From NCBI RefSeq assembly GCF_040544555.1, contig NZ_JBEPKD010000001.1, positions 62,001-126,000 on the forward strand: a DNA stretch of 64,000 bases, in the 5' to 3' direction. The DNA comes from Halalkalibacter oceani (lineage in GTDB: Bacteria > Bacillota > Bacilli > Bacillales > Bacillaceae_D). The position numbers and the translations under genes are program-made. Of the stretch, positions 8,608-15,068 are shown in pieces; positions within the stretch are counted from its first letter, which is position 1; each line of letters starts with the position of its first letter. The notes beneath the pieces are model-generated. The model ran no database searches, was not told the origin of the DNA, and saw only the letters and a list, made by a program, of their open reading frames with translations.

Positions 8608-8790
8608 GATATCCGAACAAAGGACAGCGAGACTACCTGCACCGCTCCTGAAATAGACTTCGCTTTCCGCAGGAAGCTGGTGAGCCTCCTCGTGCTATGC
8701 ACTGCGGGGTCTCACCGTTGCTTTTGTTCCCGCTGGAGTCTACGTCTATTTCATCCGCTAATTTGGTGCTTTGTTCGATATTGCAGTTGC
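8608..8790. repeat. dispersed palindromic repeat family B, copy 1
   Basis: A non-coding element of about 180 bp framed by the inverted repeat TGAAATAGAC (8649-8658) / GTCTATTTCA (8744-8753), with the inner words GCTTTCCGC and GGTGAGCCTCCTCG. A partial copy lies at 52460-52590. Similar palindromic repeats occur in many Bacillus-group genomes. It lies between yciC-like and rpsN2. Confidence 0.75.
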
Positions 8791-8844
8791 AAACTTTCGT
8801 TATATTCCATCCTCTAAGTCATTTCTCTTTTTGCACATGGATTT

Positions 8845-9114
8845 TTACCAGCTCGATTTCTTCACACCGGGAACCTGACCTTTATGAGCGAGCTCGCGAA
8901 AGGCGATCCGGGAGAGCTTGAATTTACGAAGCACGCCACGAGGTCTGCCGGTTAATTCGCATCTTCGCGTTAAACGGCTTGGCGCTGAATCACGTGGCAG
9001 TTTGCTAAGCGCCACATAATCTCCTTTTTCCTTTAATTCTCTTCGCTTTTCTGCATAGCGGGCCACGAGTTCTTGGCGCTTTTTTTCTTTTGCAATCTTT
9101 GATTTCTTTGCCAT
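8845..9114 (-). CDS. rpsN2: 30S ribosomal protein S14, zinc-independent paralogue
   Basis: The 89-residue protein has the S14 C-terminal signature CELTGRPRGVLRKFKLSRI but lacks the CxxC pairs of the zinc-binding form. It therefore corresponds to the alternative S14 (RpsNB/YhzA). In bacilli this replaces the zinc-containing S14 in the small subunit when zinc is scarce, freeing metal and keeping ribosome assembly going. The start is the ATG at 9114, because GGAAGGTGATAAGA precedes it; an in-frame ATG nine bases upstream would overlap that site. A Zur box overlaps its promoter. Confidence 0.95.
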   Translation of the reverse strand: MAKKSKIAKEKKRQELVARYAEKRRELKEKGDYVALSKLPRDSAPSRLTRRCELTGRPRGVLRKFKLSRIAFRELAHKGQVPGVKKSSW

Positions 9115-9137
9115 TCTTATCACCTTCCTGTTTTAAA

Positions 9138-9186
9138 ACGAAATTATTACGATTTATATAATAGTCGATTCACGAATGAAAGTAAA
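9138..9186 (-). promoter_or_regulatory. rpsN2 promoter with Zur box
   Basis: Read on the minus strand, TTTACT (9186-9181), a 17-base spacer and TATTAT (9163-9158) make a sigma-A promoter. Directly downstream, 9138-9152 reads ACGAAATTATTACGA on the plus strand. This agrees with the Bacillus Zur consensus TCGTAATNATTACGA at 13 of 15 positions and would block the transcription start when zinc is plentiful. Confidence 0.85.
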
Positions 9187-9236
9187 GGAATTGTATTTTC
9201 TGACCGTTTGGCAGTCGTAAAAAAAGGATGAGAAAT

Positions 9237-9284
9237 TTGACAGCGTCGTTCGACTAACGATATTATAGACTCATTGAATCTATA
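9237..9284 (+). promoter_or_regulatory. Rrf2 gene promoter and palindromic operator
   Basis: TTGACA (9237-9242), 18 bases, TATTAT (9261-9266). A 21-base palindrome at 9264-9284 (arms TATAGA / TCTATA around TCATTGA) overlaps the -10 box and the start site. An autoregulatory site of the downstream Rrf2 protein is the simplest reading. The same half-sites recur further apart at 9758-9763 and 9782-9787, before the oxidoreductase gene. Confidence 0.7.
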
Positions 9285-9300
9285 ATGAGGTGGTGAGAAG

Positions 9301-9741
9301 ATGAAGTATTCAAAGGCGACGAATTATGCGCTCCACACCATTGTTTATTTGGCGCTGTTGCCTGCCGGAAAAACGATCGGTGTCAAGCCACTGGCCGAGG
9401 TGCAGCGGGTATCGCCAAGCTATCTGTCAAAAGTGCTAACGACATTAGTGAAAGGCGGCTTTATCGAGTCGGTAACAGGGGTGAACGGTGGCTATCGCTT
9501 AATTAAGGATAGTAAACAGGTTACGTTTTTAGACATCATTCATGCGATTGAGGGAAGTAATTCGATGTTCAATTGCCATGTCGAGCATCGGCCCGAGGAA
9601 CAGAAAGGCTGCCTGATCGAGGCGGTTATGAATGAAGCCGAACAGAAAATGGAACAGCATTTAAGTAGCCGGACGATTGAAGATATTGTGAAAAAGGTCG
9701 ATCAAAGCATGGTTGACTCGCTGCATGCGGTTGTTCTGTAA
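9301..9741 (+). CDS. Rrf2 family transcriptional regulator
   Basis: The 146-residue protein has an N-terminal winged helix (MKYSKATNYALHTIVYLA; recognition helix VSPSYLSKVLTTL; wing GVNGGYRL) typical of Rrf2. It holds only two cysteines in the region where IscR and NsrR have three iron-sulfur ligands (C92 and C104). It is therefore unlikely to bind the usual cluster and may sense thiol or electrophile stress like other two-cysteine Bacillus Rrf2 proteins. It is followed after 65 bases by a TrxB-like oxidoreductase. GAGGTGGTGAGAAG precedes the ATG. Confidence 0.9.
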   Translation: MKYSKATNYALHTIVYLALLPAGKTIGVKPLAEVQRVSPSYLSKVLTTLVKGGFIESVTGVNGGYRLIKDSKQVTFLDIIHAIEGSNSMFNCHVEHRPEEQKGCLIEAVMNEAEQKMEQHLSSRTIEDIVKKVDQSMVDSLHAVVL

Positions 9742-9757
9742 TTTTTTTTAACTTAAT

Positions 9758-9787
9758 TATAGACTTTAACAATCTTTAATCTCTATA
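9758..9787 (+). promoter_or_regulatory. possible second Rrf2 half-site pair
   Basis: TATAGA (9758-9763) and TCTATA (9782-9787) repeat the arms of the operator at 9264-9284, but with a longer spacer. They lie just before the oxidoreductase start, after the Rrf2 stop, in AT-rich sequence. Weak evidence on its own. Confidence 0.35.
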
Positions 9788-9806
9788 AATGAATGGAGTG
9801 GATTCT

Positions 9807-10718
9807 ATGATTGATTGTGCGATTATCGGTGGCGGTCCTGCCGGATTAAATGCGGCGCTTGTATTGGGGAGGGCAAAGCGACGTGTCCTGGTCTTTGATA
9901 ACGGTCAGCCGCGGAACAGGGTTACCCGGCATTCACACGGCTTTCTCACGAGGGATGGGGTGTCACCAAATGAATTGCGCGAGCTGGCTTGGAAGGACAT
10001 TCGTCATTATCCGTCTGTCCGCTTTGAGCAAGTAAAGATTGCCAAAGTGAAAAAGGAAGCGGAAGACCGCTTTTTGCTGATGACAGAGCAGGGGGAGCGC
10101 TTTATCAGCCGCACATTGCTTATCGCTACGGGTCTCAAAGAAAGCCTGCCAAAGATCAAGGGAATCGAGACCTTTTATGGAACGAGCGTTTTCAGCTGCC
10201 CATATTGCGATGGCTGGGAATTACGGGATCAGCCCTTGATGCTGATTGCTGAAACAGAGCATGCCGCCCATATGGTGAAGCTGATCTATCAGTGGAGCAA
10301 TGACCTCGTCGTTTGTACGAATGGGCATTCTGTGTTATCGCCGGAAGACAAGCAGTTGTTTCAGAGGAAAGGAATCAGGGTGAAGGAGGAGCAAATTATC
10401 GGTCTGGAGGGAGAGGAAGGGAAGCTGGAAAACGTGTTGTTTAGCGACGGAACAGAAATTAAGCGAACTGGAGGCTTCGTGCCAACCAAGCTCGCGCAGC
10501 CGACCGATTTTGCTGAAGCACTCGGATGTAAGCTGAATGAAACCGGCGGGATTGTTGTTGACGGGTTAGGAAGAACGAATGTCGCCGGAGTCTATGCTGC
10601 GGGAGACACGTCGCAGTCCGGGCCTTCACAATTGATAATCGCTGCCGGTCAAGGGGTATGTGCCGCCGCCGGGGTGAATACTGATTTGGCTATGGAGGTG
10701 TTTGAGGAAGGGGAGTGA
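9807..10718 (+). CDS. NAD(P)/FAD-dependent oxidoreductase, thioredoxin-reductase-like
   Basis: The 303-residue flavoprotein has the FAD-binding GGGPAGLNAALVLGRA near its N-terminus and a CPYC redox pair (C131, C134). A C-terminal GVYAAGDTSQSGPSQ FAD motif follows. It resembles low-molecular-weight thioredoxin reductases, but the NADPH-binding loop is poorly conserved (MLIAETEHAAH where GGGDSA-like motifs occur). It may therefore use another donor, as in the TrxB-like YpdA/FFTR groups. The start at 9807 is chosen because GGAGTGG lies seven bases upstream; an earlier ATG at 9789 contains that site. It is probably coexpressed with the Rrf2 gene. Confidence 0.85.
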   Translation: MIDCAIIGGGPAGLNAALVLGRAKRRVLVFDNGQPRNRVTRHSHGFLTRDGVSPNELRELAWKDIRHYPSVRFEQVKIAKVKKEAEDRFLLMTEQGERFISRTLLIATGLKESLPKIKGIETFYGTSVFSCPYCDGWELRDQPLMLIAETEHAAHMVKLIYQWSNDLVVCTNGHSVLSPEDKQLFQRKGIRVKEEQIIGLEGEEGKLENVLFSDGTEIKRTGGFVPTKLAQPTDFAEALGCKLNETGGIVVDGLGRTNVAGVYAAGDTSQSGPSQLIIAAGQGVCAAAGVNTDLAMEVFEEGE

Positions 10719-10741
10719 GTCACACTTCCTCTTTAAATCCT

Positions 10742-11368
10742 TCATTTATGCTCGCTAAAGGCGATTCTCAAGCCGATGAAAGCAAAAAGACTTCCTTCGA
10801 TCAAATTGATCTTCCTGGCGAGCGCCGGACTTTTCCGCAAAAAAGTACCAATCTTTCCGGCGAACACGCTGATGAGCGAGAAAAGAATGAGCGCCTGCAG
10901 CAAAAAGATCAATCCAAAGACAAGCATTTGCCCGGCAACGGGCCCTGCTTCATAATGAATAAACTGCGGCAGGAACGCTAAGAAAAAAAGGGAAACTTTC
11001 GGATTGAGCAAATTCATAATCACGCCTTTTTTATAAAGCGCACGATAATCCAGTGGATCGGCGCTCAGCGACCCAAAGCCCGTTTCCTTGGCACGAAATG
11101 CTTTGTAGGCTAAAAACAGCAAATAGGCGGCACCGGCGTATTTGACAATCGTAAAAGCGAATGCCGATTGATAAATAACCGCCGAAAGCCCGATCACCGC
11201 TGCGCTAATATGACCGAGCAGACCGGTGCAAAGCCCAAGCGCCGTGGCGATCCCCGCTTGTTTGCCTTTCGCGATGCTCTGGGCCAAAACAAATAAATTA
11301 TCCGGCCCCGGCATTAATGTCAAAACAATGGCAGCGCCTAAAAAAGAAACAACCGCAATACTATCCAA
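10742..11368 (-). CDS. LysE/RhtB family amino acid exporter
   Basis: The 208-residue membrane protein has six hydrophobic helices and the family motif LTLMPGPDNLFVLAQSIAKGKQAG near the N-terminus (key residues PGPDN). The second conserved block, LLNPKVSLFFLAFLPQF, is also present. Such proteins export amino acids such as threonine, homoserine or lysine. The start is placed at TTG 11368 because GAGGTGG lies six bases upstream; the in-frame ATG at 11383 overlaps that site and has no ribosome binding site itself. It converges with the oxidoreductase and diverges from pncA. Confidence 0.9.
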   Translation of the reverse strand: MDSIAVVSFLGAAIVLTLMPGPDNLFVLAQSIAKGKQAGIATALGLCTGLLGHISAAVIGLSAVIYQSAFAFTIVKYAGAAYLLFLAYKAFRAKETGFGSLSADPLDYRALYKKGVIMNLLNPKVSLFFLAFLPQFIHYEAGPVAGQMLVFGLIFLLQALILFSLISVFAGKIGTFLRKSPALARKINLIEGSLFAFIGLRIAFSEHK

Positions 11369-11422
11369 CGATGTCCACCTCATTTACAGCGCGTACGTCC
11401 AGTCCGCGCTTTTCCTAGTAGT

Positions 11423-11451
11423 ATTATAGTCTTTGCCTTCCAACGAAGCAA
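11423..11451 (-). promoter_or_regulatory. promoter for the LysE-type exporter
   Basis: On the minus strand, TTGCTT (11451-11446), a 17-base spacer and TATAAT (11428-11423) form a good sigma-A promoter about 55 bases before the exporter start. Confidence 0.6.
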
Positions 11452-11530
11452 ATAAATGATCGCCGGGGCGGGCAGGATTCTGCCAGCTGCCGCTAGAATG
11501 ATAGGGGTACTGGGAAGGAGGCAAGGAGTT

Positions 11531-12076
11531 ATGAAAGCATTGATTGCGATTGACTATACAAATGACTTTGTCGCCACGGACGGAGCGTTGACATGTGGGG
11601 CGCCTGGCCAGGCGATCGAAGAGGAGATTGTCAGACTGACACGACAATTTGTGGAGGCGGGAGATTTTGTTGTCTTTGCCGTTGATGTACACGAGCTGGA
11701 GGATGACCATCATCCGGAGACGAGGCTGTATCCGCCGCATAATATTCGCGGAACCGCGGGTCGGCAGCTTTACGGAAAGCTGGGGGAGCTGTATAAGGAA
11801 ATTAAGGATCGGCCCAATGTCTATTTCATGGACAAAACAAGGTATTCAGCGTTCAGCGGAACAGATCTTGATCTGAAATTGCGCGCCAAAGGGATCACGG
11901 AGCTTCATTTCGTTGGAGTGGCGACCGATATTTGCGTCCTTCACAGTCTCTATGGCGCCTACGAGCGTGGCTATGACCTCGTCGTGCACAAAAAAGGGGT
12001 CGCCAGCTTTAATCCGGCCGGGCATGAGTTTGCCTTGCAGCATTTTCAAAACAGTCTCGGCGCTGAAGTACGTTAA
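11531..12076 (+). CDS. pncA: nicotinamidase
   Basis: The 181-residue cysteine hydrolase deamidates nicotinamide to nicotinate for NAD salvage. The catalytic triad is visible: D8 in IDYTNDFV, the lysine in MDKTRYSAF, and the cysteine in GVATDICVLH. The length and sequence follow the Bacillus subtilis PncA (YueJ) along the whole protein, including the PPHNI metal-site region. The start ATG at 11531 has AAGGAGGCAAGGAG upstream. It is a single gene followed by a bidirectional terminator. Confidence 0.92.
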   Translation: MKALIAIDYTNDFVATDGALTCGAPGQAIEEEIVRLTRQFVEAGDFVVFAVDVHELEDDHHPETRLYPPHNIRGTAGRQLYGKLGELYKEIKDRPNVYFMDKTRYSAFSGTDLDLKLRAKGITELHFVGVATDICVLHSLYGAYERGYDLVVHKKGVASFNPAGHEFALQHFQNSLGAEVR

Positions 12077-12082
12077 AAAAGA

Positions 12083-12123
12083 AAGGCTGACTGCCAGATT
12101 TTCTCCGTTAGTCAGCCTTTTCG
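12083..12123. terminator. bidirectional terminator between pncA and the sodium channel gene
   Basis: AAGGCTGACT pairs with AGTCAGCCTT, flanked by an A run on the left and a T run on the right, so it can serve both convergent genes. Confidence 0.8.
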
Positions 12124-12133
12124 TCCTGTTTTC

Positions 12134-12949
12134 CTATGAGCGGTTTTGTAGCAGCTGCTTAATTTCAGCAAGCTCTTTCTTCACCTCTCTGTTCTCCTCA
12201 AGCACCTGCTCCAGCTTTTCGTCGCGGTGCGCATCCTCGTCAGCGTTCAAATAGCTTAAAATGACAGCAACCACAAGGTTCAAAATCACCAGGGCGCCAA
12301 TGATGATGAACGACACGAAATAAATCCACGCCGCGGGAATTTCCTGAATCACCGGTCTTGCCACTTGACTGGCCCACGATTCAAATGTCACGACTTGCAG
12401 TAATGTAAACAAAGAAGAATGAAAGCTGCCAAAAAATTCGTAAGGCAGAACATCATGATAGAATGTCGTGCCGATAATCGCGTAAATCGAAAAGATGAGA
12501 AAGGTAAGCCCTAAGATTCCCGTCAGGGCCGGCACGGCCTTTAAAAGCGAGTCAATAATTTTCCGGAGCGCCGGAATCGCCGGGATCATCCGGATCAATC
12601 TCATTACCCGTACCAATCTGAGAATACTGACAAAAGGAGTCGAGTAAAACAATATACTTGCTACGACAATGGAAAAGTCAAATAGATTCCAGCCGCTTGA
12701 AAAATACCTTTTCACGCCGAGTCCGACCAATTTCAAAATCATCTCCACGATAAAAATCCAGACAATGATTTTATCCAGCGTCAGCAAGAGGGCATTGCCC
12801 TTCAAATACGTTTCCGCTACAATAATCAGTCCATTAAGAAAAATGATCGCGATAATGGCAAACTGAAAATACTGGTGCGTCACCAGCGCGGCCAGTTGTG
12901 TTCTAAATGAGTTGTTTTGATGAGGATTGTCTTTTTCGTTTTTGTCCAT
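12134..12949 (-). CDS. bacterial voltage-gated sodium channel (NaChBac/NavBac family)
   Basis: The 271-residue protein is a single six-helix ion channel domain that would form a tetramer. S4 carries arginines every third residue (R111, R114, R117, R120). The pore filter reads TFESWAS (188-194), against TLESWAS in NaChBac. The C-terminus is a coiled coil (HRDEKLEQVLEENREVKKEL region). In alkaliphilic bacilli such channels return sodium for pH homeostasis, motility and chemotaxis. Leu to Phe next to the filter glutamate is unusual. It is a single gene, convergent with pncA. Confidence 0.93.
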   Translation of the reverse strand: MDKNEKDNPHQNNSFRTQLAALVTHQYFQFAIIAIIFLNGLIIVAETYLKGNALLLTLDKIIVWIFIVEMILKLVGLGVKRYFSSGWNLFDFSIVVASILFYSTPFVSILRLVRVMRLIRMIPAIPALRKIIDSLLKAVPALTGILGLTFLIFSIYAIIGTTFYHDVLPYEFFGSFHSSLFTLLQVVTFESWASQVARPVIQEIPAAWIYFVSFIIIGALVILNLVVAVILSYLNADEDAHRDEKLEQVLEENREVKKELAEIKQLLQNRS

Positions 12950-13221
12950 GTTCCGTCTCCTGCCTGGTTGAGTCTCTGTTTTAAATTTCTGTTGAAATTA
13001 TACCAAATTACGACGTGCCTCCGAAAGGCATAACCTTTCAAACATCTATAGTATCATAGCCGGATGATCAATTTCGTTATGTTCCGTGACAGGAAAACAA
13101 CATTTTTCCCGATACGTTTTAGCACAAATTTGCTTTTTTCTGAAAAACGAGACTAACATCTTGGCGCAAGTTGTTTTACAATGGGAGAAGTAAAGAAAAT
13201 TATAGGAACAAAGGAGCTCGA

Positions 13222-14514
13222 ATGACGTTGACTCAGTTACAAGATCAATCAGAAGAAGCGTTAAAAGACCGTTTGGCCGCATTGAAGGCCGACTATGAGC
13301 AATATCGCACGAAAAAGTTGAAGTTGGATATGTCCCGCGGCAAACCGAGTCCGGAGCAATTGGAATTGTCGATGCCAATGTTGGATGTCCTTTCTTCAAA
13401 ATCAGACATGAAGGCAGAAAATGGTGTTGATACACGAAATTACGGACAGCTTGACGGAATTCCGGAGGCAAAGCGTTTTTTTGCTGATTTGCTTGAGGTG
13501 GAGACCGATGAAGTGGTTGTTGGCGGAAATTCCAGCCTCAATTTAATGCATGATACAATCATGCGCGGGATGGTGTTTGGGTTCCCAGAAAGCAGCGCCC
13601 CGTGGTCGAAGCAGGGGAAGATCAAGTTTATTTGTCCGGTGCCGGGCTATGACCGCCACTTTGCGATATGTGAACTGTTTGGCATTGAAATGATCCAAGT
13701 AGCGATAAATGAAGAAGGACCGGATATGGAGGAAGTCGAGCGTCTTGTTCGCGAAGATGATTCGATTAAAGGGATGTGGTGCGTGCCGAAATACAGCAAC
13801 CCGTCCGGCGCAACATACAGTGACGAAACGGTGGAGCGTCTCGTTTCGATGGAAACGAAAGCGAATGATTTTCGCCTGTTTTGGGACGACGCCTATACCG
13901 TCCATCATTTGACAGATGAGCATGATCCGTTAAAAAATGTTTTGGCAGCCGCCAAAGAAGCTGGTCAGCCGAACCGGCCGATCATCTTCGCTTCTACTTC
14001 AAAGGTGACGTTCCCAGGTTCAGGTGTCTCTGTCATAGCGGCTAGCCGTGACAATATCAACCATTTTCTCAAACTGATGTCGTCACAGACAATCGGCTTC
14101 GATAAAATCAACCAGCTCCAGCATGTCCGCTTTTTCACAGAGGTGGAACCGTTGGACGCCCATATGAAAAAGCACGCGAAGCTGATTAAGCCGAAATTTG
14201 AGCTTGTCCTCTCGACGCTTGAAGAAAAGCTGGGCGGCAAAGGAATCGCCACATGGTCAAAGCCAAACGGCGGCTATTTCATCAGCCTCGATATTGTTGA
14301 CGGTGCAGCCCGCAAAACGGTAGCACTGGCAAAGGAAGTTGGCGTGACCTTGACGGGAGCCGGAGCGGCTTTCCCGTATGGCATTGATCCATGTGACCGG
14401 AATATTCGGATTGCGCCGACATTCCCATCAGTAGACGAATTGAAAGAGGCGTTGAACGTTCTCTGCACATGCGTCGAAATCGCCAGCATTGAACAACTTC
14501 TAGCTACTAAATAA
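13222..14514 (+). CDS. aminotransferase class I, Asp_aminotransf (MocR-like type Ib) family
   Basis: The 430-residue PLP enzyme has the motifs SRGKPSPEQL near the N-terminus and NYGQLDGIPEAKRFF. It also has CVPKYSNPSGATYS, WDDAYTVHH and the PLP lysine in STSKVTFPGSG (K261). These place it in the Pfam Asp_aminotransf family, whose characterised members are aspartate aminotransferases. The exact amino donor cannot be read from sequence. The start ATG has AAAGGAGCTCGA upstream. It is a single gene with a terminator immediately after it. Confidence 0.88.
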   Translation: MTLTQLQDQSEEALKDRLAALKADYEQYRTKKLKLDMSRGKPSPEQLELSMPMLDVLSSKSDMKAENGVDTRNYGQLDGIPEAKRFFADLLEVETDEVVVGGNSSLNLMHDTIMRGMVFGFPESSAPWSKQGKIKFICPVPGYDRHFAICELFGIEMIQVAINEEGPDMEEVERLVREDDSIKGMWCVPKYSNPSGATYSDETVERLVSMETKANDFRLFWDDAYTVHHLTDEHDPLKNVLAAAKEAGQPNRPIIFASTSKVTFPGSGVSVIAASRDNINHFLKLMSSQTIGFDKINQLQHVRFFTEVEPLDAHMKKHAKLIKPKFELVLSTLEEKLGGKGIATWSKPNGGYFISLDIVDGAARKTVALAKEVGVTLTGAGAAFPYGIDPCDRNIRIAPTFPSVDELKEALNVLCTCVEIASIEQLLATK

Positions 14515-14523
14515 AAAGCGAAG

Positions 14524-14567
14524 AGGCTGGGACAGAAGGTTGTTTTTTTTACCTTTTGACCAGCCTT
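14524..14567. terminator. intrinsic terminator after the aminotransferase
   Basis: AGGCTGG pairs with CCAGCCT around AAGGT/ACCTT and a T-rich loop. The word GAGGCTGGGACAAAAGGTTGTTTT recurs in pieces at several intergenic sites (26804, 46561, 57802, 61721), so it is a reused terminator sequence. Confidence 0.65.
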
Positions 14568-14910
14568 TAAAATTGCTTCATGAGCGAATAATGCTCGATC
14601 TCCTCTAAGCTGACTTCTCCATCCCCTCTTCGGTAAGCTGGATGATTTTCGCGCCCGGATAAGCCATTAAAATCGAAAGAAAAGTTCAACGAGCCGCCTT
14701 CCGGGTTAAATCCCAAGGCGATCGCAATTCCTTCAAGCAACGTTGACTTTCCCATCCCATTCTCCCCAATGATACACGTCTAGGATGAAAGGATACCGTC
14801 CCGAAATGCTGCATAAACGGGAGGGTAAGCGGGAAAGTGTCATAAGACAAAATCAGCTCCTCCTTCAAACGGACCTCGCGAATAAATTGTGAATCCCGGT
14901 TTACCTTCAT
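14567..14910 (-). pseudogene. remnant of an AAA-family ATPase (internal deletion and frameshifts)
   Basis: On the minus strand an N-terminal piece (MKVNRDSQFIREVRLKEEL..., start 14910) continues after a frameshift into a Walker A block, GENGMGKSTLLEGIAIALGF. After a large internal deletion this joins AYPGAKIIQLTEEGMEK, and a further shift leads to VSLEEIEHYSLMKQF and a stop. These are the two ends of a small predicted ATPase of about 240 residues. Roughly half the gene is lost, including Walker B. Not functional as read. Confidence 0.8.
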
Positions 14911-15030
14911 CTCGATCCTTCCTGTTATTGAATATAGCTCGTCCGCTTTGTTCTGTCGTTTCTATCACAATAGCATGAAAGCACGGCTATCCTCTACCCG
15001 TCAAGGAGGGAAACAATGAGAAAATGCTTG

Positions 15031-15068
15031 AAAAAAACAGGCGGTTTTCCTCAGAACCGCGCCTGTTT
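15031..15068 (-). terminator. terminator of the BTAD regulator gene
   Basis: AAACAGGCG...CGCCTGTTT hairpin directly after the stop codon, followed on the minus strand by seven T. Confidence 0.8.
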
